Shown here: in pieces, positions 40,753 to 50,203 of the stretch
Position numbering within the stretch: position 1 is the stretch's first letter
Layout: each line of letters starts with the position of its first letter
Assembly: GCA_018436855.1 (NCBI GenBank)
Contig: JAHDKO010000026.1
Span: 1-50,443, forward strand
Source: Deltaproteobacteria bacterium
GTDB taxonomy: Bacteria; Desulfobacterota; Desulfomonilia; UBA1062
Reading direction: 5' to 3'
Length of the DNA: 50,443 nucleotides
Program-made: the position numbers and the translations under genes
The notes under the pieces: generated by a model
The model's database searches: none
The model's input: only the letters and a program-made list of their open reading frames with translations
What the model was told of the DNA's origin: nothing

Positions 40753-41256
40753 ATGTTTAAAGTTGGTGATACTGTTGTTTACCCGGCCCACGGGGTGTCT
40801 GAAGTGGAAGCCGTCGAGACCCGGGAGATATCCGGAAATTCGATTTCCTTTTTCATCCTGAAGGTTCTGGATACACAGATGACGGTCATGGTCCCGGTGA
40901 CGAATGTCGAAAATGTGGGTATACGTGAGCTCATCGATAAAAAAGGGATTGAGAAGGTGCTCGACATTCTCAAGGAACGTTCCGTATCCGTCGATAATCA
41001 GACATGGAATCGACGTTACCGGGAATATATGGAGAAAATAAAGAGCGGTTCCGCATTTGAAATTGCCGAGGTCCTCAGGGATCTGAACATCCTGAAGCGA
41101 GGCAAGGAGCTCTCCTTCGGGGAGAGAAAGATGTACGATACGGCCAGGAATCTCCTGGTGAGCGAAATCGCTATATCGAAGAGCCTCGACAAGGCCGATG
41201 TTGAGAAGATGCTCCTGGAGGCAATGGGAAAGCTGGAGCCTCAAACTACCACTTAG
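40753..41256 (+). CDS. carD: CarD/CdnL-type RNA polymerase-binding transcriptional regulator
   Basis: 167 residues. The N-terminal Tudor-like RNA polymerase-interacting domain is evident in MFKVGDTVVYPAHGVSEVEA; the C-terminal half is the helical DNA-contacting domain. In Myxococcus (CdnL) and Mycobacterium (CarD), this protein stabilises open promoter complexes, notably at rRNA genes. It heads a plus-strand run with the PIN/TRAM protein, ispD, ispF and cysS, a gene order common in Deltaproteobacteria. Confidence 0.92.
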   Translation: MFKVGDTVVYPAHGVSEVEAVETREISGNSISFFILKVLDTQMTVMVPVTNVENVGIRELIDKKGIEKVLDILKERSVSVDNQTWNRRYREYMEKIKSGSAFEIAEVLRDLNILKRGKELSFGERKMYDTARNLLVSEIAISKSLDKADVEKMLLEAMGKLEPQTTT

Positions 41257-41273
41257 AATAGGATTGGCATATT

Positions 41274-42257
41274 ATGAAATGGTTTCTTCGTATCGCAGTG
41301 GCTCTCGTGGTCTTCTACGGGGCGTTCATGTACGCGTCCCTGCACATGGAAGGCGGCATCTGGCTCATCCTCCTGCCCGGCATTGCAGAGGCGTGTCTGC
41401 TCCTGGTCTTCATCGGCGAGATCAGGGGGCTCAAGTTCCACCCCATGGCCTACGTGGGCGGGTTCCTGGGTGCCATCCTCGGGCTCGTGATCGGCAGCCT
41501 GCTGGGATATGTGCTCCTGAGGCTCGAAGGCGGCCTCTTCCTGTTCATCCTCATCAACTCGCTCTTCGCCTACATGGGCTATACCATCGGCCATGCCTGG
41601 GGCAAGGAGTTGGGCGATCTTCCGTTCTTCCATCAGAAGGCGCGCGGGGATCACCCCCGGAGAAAGATCCTGGATACCAGCGTGATCATCGACGGCAGGG
41701 TCCCGGATGTCTACGATGCCGGTTTCATCGAAGGTACCCTGGTCGCACCCCAGTTCATCCTGAACGAGCTCCAGCACATAGCGGACTCCTCGGACCCTCT
41801 CAAGCGGACCCGCGGCAGAAGGGGGCTGGACATCCTCAACCGGCTCCAGAAGAACCCCCAGGTCCAGTTCGAGATCGTGGACAAGGACTTCCCCAAGATC
41901 AAGGAGGTGGACTCCAAGCTCATCGCACTTGCCAAGGAGCTCGACGCCGATGTGCTCACCAACGACTTCAACCTCAACAAGGTCGCGCAGATCCAGGGGG
42001 TGAACGTGCTCAACATCAACCAGCTCGCCAATGCGGTCAAGCCCATCGTGCTGCCCGGCGAGAGTCTGTCGGTCACCATTGCCAAGCAGGGCAAGGAAAA
42101 AGGCCAGGGCGTCGCCTATCTCGAGGACGGAACCATGGTGGTGGTCGAGCAGGGAGAGCCCCTGCTCAACAAGAGCGTCGAGGTGACGGTCACGTCCATC
42201 CTCCAGACCCCGGCAGGCCGGATGATATTCGCAGCCCTCAAAACGAACGGCAGCTGA
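41274..42257 (+). CDS. PIN/TRAM domain membrane protein (YacL family)
   Basis: 327 residues. Four N-terminal membrane helices (1-105), then a PIN nuclease-type domain beginning KILDTSVIIDGRVPDV (about 130) with acidic residues at Asp134/Asp139 and later ADVLTNDFNLNKVAQ, and a C-terminal TRAM domain (about 265-325; VAYLEDGTMVVVEQG). This matches YacL of Gram-positives and deltaproteobacterial homologues. The PIN acidic residues look complete, so ribonuclease activity is plausible but unproven. The gap to carD is 17 bases and to ispD 3 bases. Confidence 0.9.
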   Translation: MKWFLRIAVALVVFYGAFMYASLHMEGGIWLILLPGIAEACLLLVFIGEIRGLKFHPMAYVGGFLGAILGLVIGSLLGYVLLRLEGGLFLFILINSLFAYMGYTIGHAWGKELGDLPFFHQKARGDHPRRKILDTSVIIDGRVPDVYDAGFIEGTLVAPQFILNELQHIADSSDPLKRTRGRRGLDILNRLQKNPQVQFEIVDKDFPKIKEVDSKLIALAKELDADVLTNDFNLNKVAQIQGVNVLNINQLANAVKPIVLPGESLSVTIAKQGKEKGQGVAYLEDGTMVVVEQGEPLLNKSVEVTVTSILQTPAGRMIFAALKTNGS

Positions 42258-42260
42258 CCC

Positions 42261-42941
42261 ATGGCAACGAGCGCGGTCATCGTAGCCGGCGGGAGCGGGA
42301 CCCGCTTCGGCCGGAAAAAGCAGTTTCTCGATCTGGGCGGAGTTCCGCTCATCCGCAGGACCGTGGATGCCTTTGCCTCCCATGACGCGGTAGATGCCGT
42401 CATCGTGGCGGTGCCGCGTGAAGACATGGACCTGACGAGTCGGATGCTTGCAGGCGCCGCACTCGCGGTGCACATCGTGCAGGGCGGCCGGACCAGGCAG
42501 GAATCGGTGTACAACGGCCTGCTCAACATCGAAGGAGCCGGGCTGGTGCTGGTGCACGACGCGGTGAGGCCCCTGGTGACCGGGAAGCTCATCTCCCGGG
42601 TGCTCGAAGGACTCGGTGAGGGTGATGCGTGCATCCCCGCCCTGGCGGTCTCCAGCACCCTCAAGGAGGTCCGGGAAGGGGTGGTCGTCCGGACGGTCTC
42701 CAGATCGAACCTCTACGAGGTGCAGACCCCCCAGTCCTTTCCTGTCCTCAAAATCCTGGAGGCCCACACCCTGGCGCGGCAGAGAGGCGTCCTGGATGCC
42801 ACGGACGACAGCGCCGTCATGGAGCTGGCAGGAGGAAGGGTCCGGGTCGTGGAGGGTGATCCCTTCAATATCAAGATAACGGTCGGAAAAGACCTTGAGA
42901 TCGCGGAGGCCATGCTGACATGCCGTACCGGGTCGGTATAG
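42261..42941 (+). CDS. ispD: 2-C-methyl-D-erythritol 4-phosphate cytidylyltransferase
   Basis: 226 residues. CTP-binding signature AVIVAGGSGTRFGRKKQFLDL at the N-terminus, then LVLVHDAVRPLV and the C-terminal ATDDSAVMELAGGRVRVVEG, all diagnostic of IspD. It makes CDP-methylerythritol in the MEP isoprenoid pathway. It overlaps ispF by 22 bases, as is common; the two enzymes are separated by IspE, which is not in this window. Confidence 0.95.
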   Translation: MATSAVIVAGGSGTRFGRKKQFLDLGGVPLIRRTVDAFASHDAVDAVIVAVPREDMDLTSRMLAGAALAVHIVQGGRTRQESVYNGLLNIEGAGLVLVHDAVRPLVTGKLISRVLEGLGEGDACIPALAVSSTLKEVREGVVVRTVSRSNLYEVQTPQSFPVLKILEAHTLARQRGVLDATDDSAVMELAGGRVRVVEGDPFNIKITVGKDLEIAEAMLTCRTGSV

Positions 42942-43405
42942 GCTACGACATCCACCGTCTGGTCCAGGGGCGGGCCCTTGTCCTGGGCGGGGTCGCCATC
43001 TCCTTTTCCAAAGGGCTGCTCGGACACTCCGACGGCGACGTGGTGGTCCACGCCGTGTGCGACGCCCTGCTCGGGGCGTGCGCGCTCGCCGACATCGGGG
43101 TCCTGTTCCCCGACACCGCGGCAGAGACCAAGGACATGTATTCCCTGGACATGCTCGGAATCATCCGGGAAAAGATCCGGCAGGACTTCGCGGTGGTCAA
43201 CATCGACGTCAACTGCATCTGCGAGCAGCCCAGACTCGGAAAGTACCGGGACTCGATGATCGCCAACATAGCAGGTGCATGCATGATCGATCCGAAGGAT
43301 GTCTCGGTGAAGTTCCGGACCAGCGAGGGCCTGGGAGAAATCGGCGCGGGCGAGGCCATTGCGGCCCAGGCCGTGGTTCTGGTAAAAAGAACTCTCGTCT
43401 TATAA
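42920..43405 (+). CDS. ispF: 2-C-methyl-D-erythritol 2,4-cyclodiphosphate synthase
   Basis: 161 residues, the normal size. The zinc/CDP-binding residues are visible: GYDIHRL (Asp and His), LGHSDGDVVVHAVCDALLGA, ADIGVLFPDT, and the C-terminal KFRTSEGLGEIGAGEAIAAQ. It cyclises CDP-methylerythritol 2-phosphate in the MEP pathway. GGAGG lies 10 bases before the ATG, inside ispD. It is followed 11 bases later by cysS. Confidence 0.96.
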   Translation: MPYRVGIGYDIHRLVQGRALVLGGVAISFSKGLLGHSDGDVVVHAVCDALLGACALADIGVLFPDTAAETKDMYSLDMLGIIREKIRQDFAVVNIDVNCICEQPRLGKYRDSMIANIAGACMIDPKDVSVKFRTSEGLGEIGAGEAIAAQAVVLVKRTLVL

Positions 43406-43415
43406 GGAGCGCGAT

Positions 43416-44849
43416 ATGAGTATATCTCTGTACAACACCCTCTCGAAGAAAAAAGAGCCCTTCACCCCGCTTGCGGGGAACAAGGTGGGAATGTATGTCT
43501 GCGGCGTCACGGTCTACGATATGTGCCACATCGGACATGCCCGGTCCCTGGTCGTGTTCGACGTGATCGCCCGCTTCCTGCGCAGAAAAGGCTATGACCT
43601 CACCTATGTGCGCAACTTCACCGACGTGGACGACAAGATCATCGCCCGGGCCAATCAGCTGGGCGCCGGCTACAAGGAGATCGCCCAGAAATACATCGAC
43701 GAGTTCAACACCGATATGGAGATTCTCAAGGTGAAGCCGGCCGACATCGAGCCCCGGGCGACCGAGCATATCGAGCAGATCATCGCCATGATCGAGAAAC
43801 TCGAATCAAAGGGTCTCGCCTACAAGGCCGCCGACGGCAGCGTGTACTTCGATGTCTCGGGCTTCCGCGAGTACGGCAAGCTCAGCGGCAGGGACACCGA
43901 CGAGATGATTGCGGGCGCCCGGGTCGAGATCGACGAGAACAAGAAGAACCCTCTCGACTTTGCCCTGTGGAAAAAGAGCAAGGAGGGCGAGCCCTGGTGG
44001 GAGAGCCCGTGGTCCAAGGGCAGACCCGGCTGGCACATCGAGTGCTCGGCCATGAGCACCCATCTCCTGGGCCCCACGCTCGACATCCACGGCGGCGGCA
44101 GGGACCTGGTCTTCCCGCACCATGAGAACGAGACCGCCCAGTCCGAGGGCACCTATGGAGTTCCCTTCGTGAGGTACTGGGTGCACAACGGCTTCGTGAC
44201 CGTGAGCGGCGAGAAGATGAGCAAATCACTGGGCAACTTCCTCACCATCCGGGAGCTCGTCAAGGAGGTGCACCCGGAGGCCCTGCGCCTGCTCCTGGTC
44301 TCTCACCACTACCGCAGCCCCATCGACTTCTCGCCCGATGCGGTCCAGACCGCAAGCCAGGGCCTGGTGCGCTTCTACGAGATGCTCGACCGGGTGAACA
44401 GCGCCGCCGCCAAGGCCGGGGAATCGCGCATCAAACCCCTTGCTGAGTCGTTCGAGCAGAGCTTCGACGAGGCCATGAGCGACGACTTCAACACAGCCCT
44501 TGCCGTTGCCCGCATCCACGAGCTCACCACCGAGATCAACAAGGCCCTCGACGAGAGCCCGGCCGTCTCCCCGCAGGACAAGGCCGCCCTCGAGTCCGTG
44601 GTATCGCTGATCTCGGATGTCCTGGGCATCCTGGAGGAAGCCCCAGGGAAGTTCCTCGACCGGGTCAAACGCTCCGGCATCGACGAGACCGGCCTCACCG
44701 CGCCCGAGATCGAAGCCCTCATCGAAGAACGCAACGCTGCCAGAAAGGCAAAGGACTTCCGCCGGGCCGACGAGATCAGGGACACGCTCAAGGAAAAGGG
44801 CATCCAGCTCAAGGACACCCCGGAAGGAACCCTCTGGGAAAAGCTCTAA
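43416..44849 (+). CDS. cysS: Cysteinyl-tRNA synthetase
   Basis: 477 residues. Class I synthetase with [18 protein letters not shown]: the zinc-binding Cys29 and HIGH motif (38-41), and KMSKS at 267-271, with the WHIECSAM and HHENE zinc/cysteine-pocket blocks between. It charges tRNA-Cys. A full-length C-terminal anticodon-binding domain follows. The REP-like tandem repeat begins 5 bases past the stop. Confidence 0.97.
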   Translation: MSISLYNTLSKKKEPFTPLAGNKVGMYVCGVTVYDMCHIGHARSLVVFDVIARFLRRKGYDLTYVRNFTDVDDKIIARANQLGAGYKEIAQKYIDEFNTDMEILKVKPADIEPRATEHIEQIIAMIEKLESKGLAYKAADGSVYFDVSGFREYGKLSGRDTDEMIAGARVEIDENKKNPLDFALWKKSKEGEPWWESPWSKGRPGWHIECSAMSTHLLGPTLDIHGGGRDLVFPHHENETAQSEGTYGVPFVRYWVHNGFVTVSGEKMSKSLGNFLTIRELVKEVHPEALRLLLVSHHYRSPIDFSPDAVQTASQGLVRFYEMLDRVNSAAAKAGESRIKPLAESFEQSFDEAMSDDFNTALAVARIHELTTEINKALDESPAVSPQDKAALESVVSLISDVLGILEEAPGKFLDRVKRSGIDETGLTAPEIEALIEERNAARKAKDFRRADEIRDTLKEKGIQLKDTPEGTLWEKL

Positions 44850-44853
44850 GAAA

Positions 44854-44941
44854 GAATTCGGGGACGGGTTCACATTAAATCGGGACGGGAGAATTCGGGG
44901 ACGGAGAATTCGGGGACGGGTTCACATTAAATCGGGACGGG
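44854..44941 (+). repeat. REP-like tandem direct repeat after cysS
   Basis: A 36-base unit beginning GAATTCGGGGACGGGTTCAC and ending ATCGGGACGGG occurs at 44854-44889 and 44906-44941, identical and 52 bases apart. A 14-base partial copy (GAATTCGGGGACGG) sits between at 44891-44904. Similar GAATTCGGGGACG sequences are, to my knowledge, common next to RAYT-type transposase genes in deltaproteobacteria. No transposase is present here. Confidence 0.75.
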
Positions 44942-45387
44942 GGCATCTCCTGTTAGGGAACGGGCCCAAGCAAGGGATCCAGGCCCGCCCTTGTCATCCG
45001 CGCTCTTCTGAACAGTGAAGCCCGCAAGAATGCGGGATGATCCGGGCTTTCACCCCGGATGCCCCTCTCCCTGCCTGCTCAGCCCGACCGCCCTGCGCTG
45101 TCGCGGCCGGAGGAGAACGCATCGGTGCGGGCACAGGCCGATGGAGGAAAATGCCCCGGAAAAATCAATGCACTGCGCGTATCCGGACACCCCTTCTCCT
45201 GCCGGGAAGAACAGTGGTATGGCCCGTAAATACAGCATTGACAGGTATCGAGTCATCAGTCAGGATATGAACAAAAAACAGCGCGTCACCCTCGGGTGCT
45301 GCGGGAAACGGCCGGATTTTTCGCTGCTGCTCGAAAACCCGCCCGCTTGAGGTCGTGACCGGCAAGGAACAGGATACAAGACACATC
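44942..45387. other. Intergenic region with two tandem hairpins before uvrB
   Basis: No protein gene is supported; readings at 45015-45350 are compositionally unlike genes. CCCGCA-AGAA-TGCGGG (45021-45036) is followed four bases later by ATCCGGG-CTTTCAC-CCCGGAT (45040-45060): two perfect adjacent stem-loops. They could close the cysS transcript or belong to decayed REP sequence. I see no convincing uvrB promoter. Confidence 0.5.
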
Positions 45388-47382
45388 ATGAGATTCAAGC
45401 TCGTTTCACCCTTTCAGCCCCAGGGGGACCAGCCCGCCGCCATCGATGCCCTGACCGAGGGCATCGACAAGGGCATAAGGGATCAGGTGCTTCTGGGCGT
45501 CACCGGCTCCGGCAAGACTTTCACCATGGCGTGCGTGATCGAGCGCTTGAACCGGCCCGCGCTGGTCATCGCACCGAACAAGATCCTCGCGGCCCAGCTC
45601 TACGGCGAGTTCCGCGAGCTCTTTCCAGATAACGCGGTGGAATATTTCGTGAGCTACTACGATTATTACCAGCCCGAGGCCTACGTGCCCTCGCGCGACC
45701 TCTATATCGAGAAGGACTCGGCCATCAACGAGGACATCGACAAGCTCAGGCACCGGGCCACCCGTGCGCTGTTCGAGCGGGAGGACTGCATCATCGTAGC
45801 GTCCGTGTCGTGCATCTACGGTCTGGGCTCTCCCGAGGCGTACTCGGGCATGCTCCTCTACCTGGAGGAAGGCAGGGGCCTGAGCCGCAGCGACATCCTG
45901 AAGAAACTCGTGGAGATCCAGTACGATCGCAACGACTATGACTTCTCCCGCGGCACGTTCCGGGTACGGGGAGACGTGATCGACATCTTTCCCGTACACG
46001 AGGAGGACACGGCCATCCGGGTGGAGCTCTTCGGGGACGACATCGAGTCGATCTGGCAGATCGACACCCTGAGGAACAAGAAGCTCCGCAGGCTCTCGCA
46101 CTTTCCCATCTACCCCGCCTCGCACTACGTGACCCCGCGATCCCTGCTCCTCGACGCCATGGACGGCATCCGTGAGGAACTCAGGGAGCGCATAGCCTAC
46201 TACCATGCGGAAAACCGGCTCATCGAAGCGCAGCGGATCGAGGAGCGCACCAACTACGACCTGGAGATGCTCATGGAAACCGGGGCGTGCCGGGGCATCG
46301 AGAACTATTCGCGCCACCTCACCGGTCGTCTGCCCGGACAGCCGCCGCCCACCCTCATGGACTATCTGCCCAAGAACACCACCGTGTTCCTCGACGAGTC
46401 GCACGTGGGCGTTCCCCAGCTCATCGGCATGTACCGGGGCGACCATTCCCGTAAATCCACCCTGGTGGACTACGGGTTCCGGCTGCCCTCGGCCCTGGAC
46501 AACCGGCCGCTTCGGTTCGACGAGTTCAACTCTCTGGTGAACACCCTGGTATATGTCTCTGCCACGCCGGGCAACTATGAAATCAGGCAGTCGAAAGGCA
46601 GGATCATCGAGCAGGTGGTGCGGCCCACCGGGCTGCTGGACCCGCAGATCGAGATCAGGCCTGCGAACTCCCAGGTGGACGACCTCTACCGCGAGATCAC
46701 CACCCGGATCGAGGCCGGCGAGCGGGTGCTGGTAACCACACTCACCAAGCACATGGCCGAAGAACTCACCGACTACTATCTCCAGCTCAACCTCAGGGTG
46801 AAGTACCTGCACTCCGACATCGATACCCTGGAGCGCATCGAAATCATCAAGGGCCTGCGCGAAGGCACGTTCGACGTTCTCATCGGCATCAACCTCCTGC
46901 GCGAGGGTCTGGATATCCCGGAGGTATCGCTGGTGGCGATCCTGGATGCCGACAAGGAAGGCTTCCTGCGCTCGGAGCGGTCACTGATCCAGACCGCGGG
47001 CAGGGCCGCGAGAAACGTCAACGGTAAGGTGATCATGTATGCCGACACCCGCACCGACTCCATCGAAAAGTCCACCTCCGAGACCCTGCGCCGGAGAGAG
47101 AAGCAGAAGGAGTACAACCGGATCCACGGCATCACGCCCACCACGATCAAGAAGAATATCAGAGATATCCTTGCATCTATTTACGAGAGAGATTATGCAG
47201 ACATGACGGCGACCATAGGCACTTCTCTGGGCAAGGTGGAGGTGGGCAAGCTCAAGCAGACCATTGCCGAGCTCGACAAGAAGATGCACGAGGCCGCCGC
47301 CGACCTGCGGTTCGAGGAAGCAGCGTCCTTGAGGGACGAGATCAAGCGCCTCACCAGGATCGCACTGGTCACGGAAGGATAG
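45388..47382 (+). CDS. uvrB: Excinuclease ABC subunit B
   Basis: 664 residues. [19 protein letters not shown] is the standard N-terminus; Walker A VTGSGKT (about 38-44), the beta-hairpin region [20 protein letters not shown], Walker B VFLDESH, helicase motif [19 protein letters not shown] and the C-terminal UVR domain ([17 protein letters not shown]) are all present. It verifies DNA damage after UvrA loading and recruits UvrC. The ATG at 45388 is chosen by homology; an in-frame GTG at 45355 would add 11 residues. Ribosome binding site weak. Confidence 0.97.
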   Translation: MRFKLVSPFQPQGDQPAAIDALTEGIDKGIRDQVLLGVTGSGKTFTMACVIERLNRPALVIAPNKILAAQLYGEFRELFPDNAVEYFVSYYDYYQPEAYVPSRDLYIEKDSAINEDIDKLRHRATRALFEREDCIIVASVSCIYGLGSPEAYSGMLLYLEEGRGLSRSDILKKLVEIQYDRNDYDFSRGTFRVRGDVIDIFPVHEEDTAIRVELFGDDIESIWQIDTLRNKKLRRLSHFPIYPASHYVTPRSLLLDAMDGIREELRERIAYYHAENRLIEAQRIEERTNYDLEMLMETGACRGIENYSRHLTGRLPGQPPPTLMDYLPKNTTVFLDESHVGVPQLIGMYRGDHSRKSTLVDYGFRLPSALDNRPLRFDEFNSLVNTLVYVSATPGNYEIRQSKGRIIEQVVRPTGLLDPQIEIRPANSQVDDLYREITTRIEAGERVLVTTLTKHMAEELTDYYLQLNLRVKYLHSDIDTLERIEIIKGLREGTFDVLIGINLLREGLDIPEVSLVAILDADKEGFLRSERSLIQTAGRAARNVNGKVIMYADTRTDSIEKSTSETLRRREKQKEYNRIHGITPTTIKKNIRDILASIYERDYADMTATIGTSLGKVEVGKLKQTIAELDKKMHEAAADLRFEEAASLRDEIKRLTRIALVTEG

Positions 47383-47385
47383 GAT

Positions 47386-48099
47386 GTGAACCGGACAGCC
47401 ATCGAGAGCCTGGGGTACGAGGTACGGAAGATTCCCCCGTACACCGTTGTCTACCACCCCTCGCTTCCCCAGCTGCCGGACCTGTTGTCGGGCCGGCCCG
47501 TGCTCGGGACGGACACGGGCTTGAGCGGCAGGGCATCCATCCGGTTCATGGAGCCCGGCCTGGTGGTCCGCACCCTGACCCATGGCGGGGCCTTGAGAAA
47601 TGTCTTCAAGACGCGGTTTCTCACCCTTAACCGGAGCCTCCAGGAGCTTCAGAGCAGCGCATATCTCATCTCGCAGGGCATCCCCACCCCGGAGATCGTG
47701 GGCCTTCGGTTCAAAAAGAACGGCATGTTCTATGCCATGGAGATCATCTCCCGGATGATCCCGGAATCAGTCGATCTGCTCGCCTTTCTGGAGCAGTTTC
47801 CGAATGGCGGATCGGCCGTTATCAGGAAAACCGGCGCGCTCATCCGCGATATCCACCGCGCTCAAGTCTACCACGCCGATCTCCACGTAAAGAACATCGT
47901 CCTGGATAAGGAACAAAAACCCTGGATCATCGACCTGGACAATGCCTACCGGTTCATCGACCTCCCCTTTATCCTGAGATACAAGAACACCAGGCGCTTC
48001 ATCCATTCGTTGAAGAAGTGGGATAAAAGAGGTCGGATACGCCTGCCCCGGGGCTGGAAGCAGACCTTTATGGAGGGGTATACCGGGCAGAGCCGGTAG
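47386..48099 (+). CDS. Lipopolysaccharide core kinase-like protein (KdkA/WaaP-type)
   Basis: 237 residues. A kinase-like fold with the catalytic loop YHADLHVKNIVLD (HxDLHxxN) and the metal-binding IIDLDNA in place of DFG, the signature pair of 3-deoxy-D-manno-octulosonate kinase (KdkA) and WaaP-type LPS kinases. The N-terminal strand region GLSGRASIRFMEPG matches the nucleotide-binding lobe of that family. It probably phosphorylates Kdo or inner-core sugar on nascent LPS. The GTG start at 47386 has GGAAGGA 6 bases upstream; it is 3 bases after uvrB, so the two are co-transcribed. Confidence 0.8.
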   Translation: MNRTAIESLGYEVRKIPPYTVVYHPSLPQLPDLLSGRPVLGTDTGLSGRASIRFMEPGLVVRTLTHGGALRNVFKTRFLTLNRSLQELQSSAYLISQGIPTPEIVGLRFKKNGMFYAMEIISRMIPESVDLLAFLEQFPNGGSAVIRKTGALIRDIHRAQVYHADLHVKNIVLDKEQKPWIIDLDNAYRFIDLPFILRYKNTRRFIHSLKKWDKRGRIRLPRGWKQTFMEGYTGQSR

Positions 48100-48149
48100 G
48101 GGTGCCCGCCAGAGGGCCGTGAGTGCGGTCTTCCCTCCGGAATGTTCAA

Positions 48150-48171
48150 AGGCCTGTGCATTCACAGGCCT
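48150..48171. terminator. Bidirectional hairpin between convergent genes
   Basis: AGGCCTGTG (48150-48158) and CACAGGCCT (48163-48171) form a perfect 9-bp stem with a CATT loop. No plus-strand T tract follows; TTT follows on the minus strand. It lies 50 bases past the kinase-like gene. Confidence 0.5.
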
Positions 48172-48203
48172 CCTGCAGCAAGTGATAATAAAAATCCGTT
48201 GCT

Positions 48204-48239
48204 AAAAACAGAGACATCGATCCCGGAGAGGGAATCGAT
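48204..48239 (-). terminator. Intrinsic terminator of the PlsC-like acyltransferase gene
   Basis: On the minus strand ATCGAT-T-CCC pairs with GGG-ATCGAT (9 bp with one bulged T, 5-base loop, 48216-48239), followed within 7 bases by TTTTT. The stem overlaps the stop codon of the acyltransferase gene, a compact arrangement. Confidence 0.65.
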
Positions 48240-48991
48240 CAACCCCGCATCTTATCTCCGGACTCGGCCCCCTCGACAAACCCCCTGATGGTTTCCTTCA
48301 CGTCGTCCATGAGCCGGTCCCTCGTCTCGAGGGTATAGGCCGAGGCGTCTATGGGCATACCAATGGTAACCTGAACGTCCTGGTTCAGAAAGAAATCCCA
48401 GGTGCCGGGTCTCAGGATCTTCTCCGAGCCGCTGATCCCGACCGGTATGATCGTGGCACCGGTCTGGATGGCCACCATGAACCCGCCTTTCTTGAATTCC
48501 CCAATGCTCCCGTCCCGAGACCTGGTTCCTTCCGGGGCGACCCAGAGCACGATCCCGCCCCTCATCTGCTCCTTGGCATAGTCCAGGTCCCTGATGGCCT
48601 GCGCGTGATCGTGTCGGTCGATGGAGAGAAACTCCGACGCCTTGAGGCCTTTCCCCCAGACAGGAACCTTGAAGAGCTCTTTTTTGGTGAGCATGCGTAT
48701 GCTCCCGGGCAGAGACACGAAAATGAGCGGGATGTCGTAGTGGCTCCGGTGATTCGACATGATAATATAGGGTGTGCCCGGGCTCACCGTGACCTGGTGC
48801 GGATTGTTGATGTGCACCCTGGCGCTGACGTTTTTCAGCAGGGATCCTGACCACCAACGCAGCACCCTGTCGGCGAAACCCCGCTCGTATGTCCGCGTAA
48901 AACGCATGTACAGTACCAGGATCGATATGCCTAGCGTCGCGACTATCCCTTGGGCCATGATCCACGACTTCCGGAAAAGTGATGCCTTCAC
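48239..48991 (-). CDS. 1-acyl-sn-glycerol-3-phosphate acyltransferase (PlsC-like)
   Basis: 251 residues. One N-terminal membrane helix (AQGIVATLGISILVLYMRF), then the acyltransferase motifs: I NHRSHYDIP (catalytic His-x4-Asp), II around IRMLTKKELFKVPVWG, III APEGTRSRDG and IV VGISGSEK. It should acylate lysophosphatidic acid in the inner membrane. GTG at 48991 is chosen because AGGAGG lies 9 bases upstream; ATG at 49042 would add 17 residues without a good site. It may be functionally close to the neighbouring LPS kinase in envelope synthesis, but the genes are convergent. Confidence 0.85.
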   Translation of the reverse strand: MKASLFRKSWIMAQGIVATLGISILVLYMRFTRTYERGFADRVLRWWSGSLLKNVSARVHINNPHQVTVSPGTPYIIMSNHRSHYDIPLIFVSLPGSIRMLTKKELFKVPVWGKGLKASEFLSIDRHDHAQAIRDLDYAKEQMRGGIVLWVAPEGTRSRDGSIGEFKKGGFMVAIQTGATIIPVGISGSEKILRPGTWDFFLNQDVQVTIGMPIDASAYTLETRDRLMDDVKETIRGFVEGAESGDKMRG

Positions 48992-49087
48992 CTGGTGCAA
49001 CCTCCTCTCCCCCCGCCCGGGGCTGAAGATCCGCCGGGGCACGAGCTCCGGTGTTTTTCCGGCGGACTTAATAAAAAATAGTGTGCT

Positions 49088-49501
49088 TCAGTGATCTGAA
49101 TGCGGGCACGAGTTTTTCTTCTGCTTCTGCCCGGCCGCTTTTTTCCTGAAAAAATCACGCTCCTTGATGAGGTGACCGGCGAGTTCGGAAAACGTCCATT
49201 CCATGGACTGCTTTGTCACCACTGCGTAGATGGGCTGGGGAAGACTCCAGTCCTTTGCCTCGCGCATCACCCGGTGGATCACCGGTGCCTCGACCTGGTA
49301 GAAGAGCATGATCTTTTCATCGCACGCATACGCCTGGTCCGATTTTTTGTCCGTAAACAGGATCTCGTGCACCGGGAGGTTACCCTGGTCAGGCTCGATC
49401 ACCTGAACCTCGGGAGCCCCGACTGCCTGAAAGAACCCGTCGAGGGTCAGCATTTCCTCGTATGTATAGTTCCAGAGCAATACCCTGGGGCTGGTGTTCA
49501 T
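49088..49501 (-). CDS. DUF3783 domain protein
   Basis: 137 residues. The C-terminal half (EAKDWSLPQPIYAVVTKQSM, then EWTFSELAGHLIKERDFFRK) matches the short DUF3783 domain; no activity is known to me. The protein ends in a Lys/Gln- and His-rich tail (KKAAGQKQKKNSCPHSDH). The ATG at 49501 has AAGGAG 6 bases upstream. It lies 96 bases ahead of the PlsC-like gene on the same strand and could share its transcript. Confidence 0.72.
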   Translation of the reverse strand: MNTSPRVLLWNYTYEEMLTLDGFFQAVGAPEVQVIEPDQGNLPVHEILFTDKKSDQAYACDEKIMLFYQVEAPVIHRVMREAKDWSLPQPIYAVVTKQSMEWTFSELAGHLIKERDFFRKKAAGQKQKKNSCPHSDH

Positions 49502-49772
49502 ATGCAGCTCCTTTTGCCTTCAAGATATTCCGGCCGCTCTCTCCTTCTCCGCTCTTTCAAGGGTGTGCGTGAGAGGAGGCCGCCTGGCTTCCTGACCTGA
49601 AAAAAGCGCAAGAAAAGAATGGAGTTAGAATATAGTATAGCGATGAAGAAACATCAAGGGACAATTTTGACTATGCATGGTGACGAGTGCGGAAAAAGAG
49701 GATATGCTTTACTAATGATCCGGCTTCGTACTACCGATACAGAGGTGATACAAGACAGGAGGTAGTGTACCC

Positions 49773-50060
49773 ATGAGATGCGCCAAATGCGGTTATGTCA
49801 GCTTCGATTATCTGGACCGCTGTAAGAGCTGCGGAGACGACCTCGTTCCCGCGAAGATCAAGCTGAATATCTATACCAAGCAGCCCGAGATCGACATCGA
49901 CGATGAGGGATTTGCGGTTGGCAAGGTGGAGGAAGAACGCAGGGACCTGCTCGGCGAAGGCCAGACAGCTGCCAGGCAGGATGTCTCCATGGAAGAGGTT
50001 CTCATGGAAGATGGGGAAAAGCTCGAAAGCTTCAACTTTGAAGACGACGAAAACGCTTGA
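49773..50060 (+). CDS. Small zinc-ribbon protein
   Basis: 95 residues. MRCAKCGYVSFDYLDRCKSC provides C3xxC6 and C17xxC20, a single zinc ribbon; the rest is acidic and probably disordered (EIDIDDEGFAV, SMEEVLMEDGEK). It resembles short zinc-ribbon proteins found beside tRNA or envelope genes in deltaproteobacteria; role unknown. AGGAGG lies 10 bases before the ATG. Its 3' end overlaps the -35 box of the tRNA promoter. Confidence 0.7.
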   Translation: MRCAKCGYVSFDYLDRCKSCGDDLVPAKIKLNIYTKQPEIDIDDEGFAVGKVEEERRDLLGEGQTAARQDVSMEEVLMEDGEKLESFNFEDDENA

Positions 50061-50085
50061 CAACCATCCCCGTTTTCAATAGACA
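50057..50085 (+). promoter_or_regulatory. Promoter for tRNA-Phe
   Basis: A perfect TTGACA (50057-50062) with a 17-base spacer and TAGACA (50080-50085). Transcription would begin near 50092, 4 bases before the mature tRNA. The -35 lies in the last codons of the zinc-ribbon gene. Confidence 0.55.
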
Positions 50086-50095
50086 TTCTCCTGTT

Positions 50096-50171
50096 GCCGA
50101 GGTAGCTCAGTAGGTAGAGCAGAGGACTGAAAATCCTCGTGTCGGCGGTTCAACTCCGTCCCTCGGCACCA
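50096..50171 (+). tRNA. tRNA-Phe (anticodon GAA)
   Basis: 76 bases. Acceptor stem GCCGAGG pairs perfectly with CCTCGGC, followed by discriminator A and an encoded CCA. The D arm (GTAGCTCAGTAGGTAGAGC), anticodon arm with loop CTGAAAA (GAA anticodon) and T arm (TTCAACT loop) are all regular. Confidence 0.97.
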
Positions 50172-50184
50172 AGCCCCAGACTCA

Positions 50185-50203
50185 TTTCCGGGCATCCCGG
50201 AAA
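50185..50203 (+). terminator. Hairpin after tRNA-Phe
   Basis: TTTCCGGG and CCCGGAAA form a perfect 8-bp stem with a 3-base CAT loop, 14 bases past the tRNA. No T tract follows. The remainder to 50443 holds nothing I can identify. Confidence 0.45.

Noticed and set aside
41253..42767. 504-codon open frame on the minus strand opposite the PIN/TRAM gene and ispD
   Set aside because: Spans two well-supported genes and lacks any recognisable domain.
44854..44941. CRISPR array
   Set aside because: Only two full units, with a partial unit instead of a spacer, and no cas genes.
45015..45350. 111-codon frame before uvrB
   Set aside because: Runs through two perfect hairpins, shows low-complexity Arg/Cys/Pro content, and lacks a plausible start.
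45406..46812. 468-codon open frame opposite uvrB
   Set aside because: Antisense to a conserved gene; no domain.
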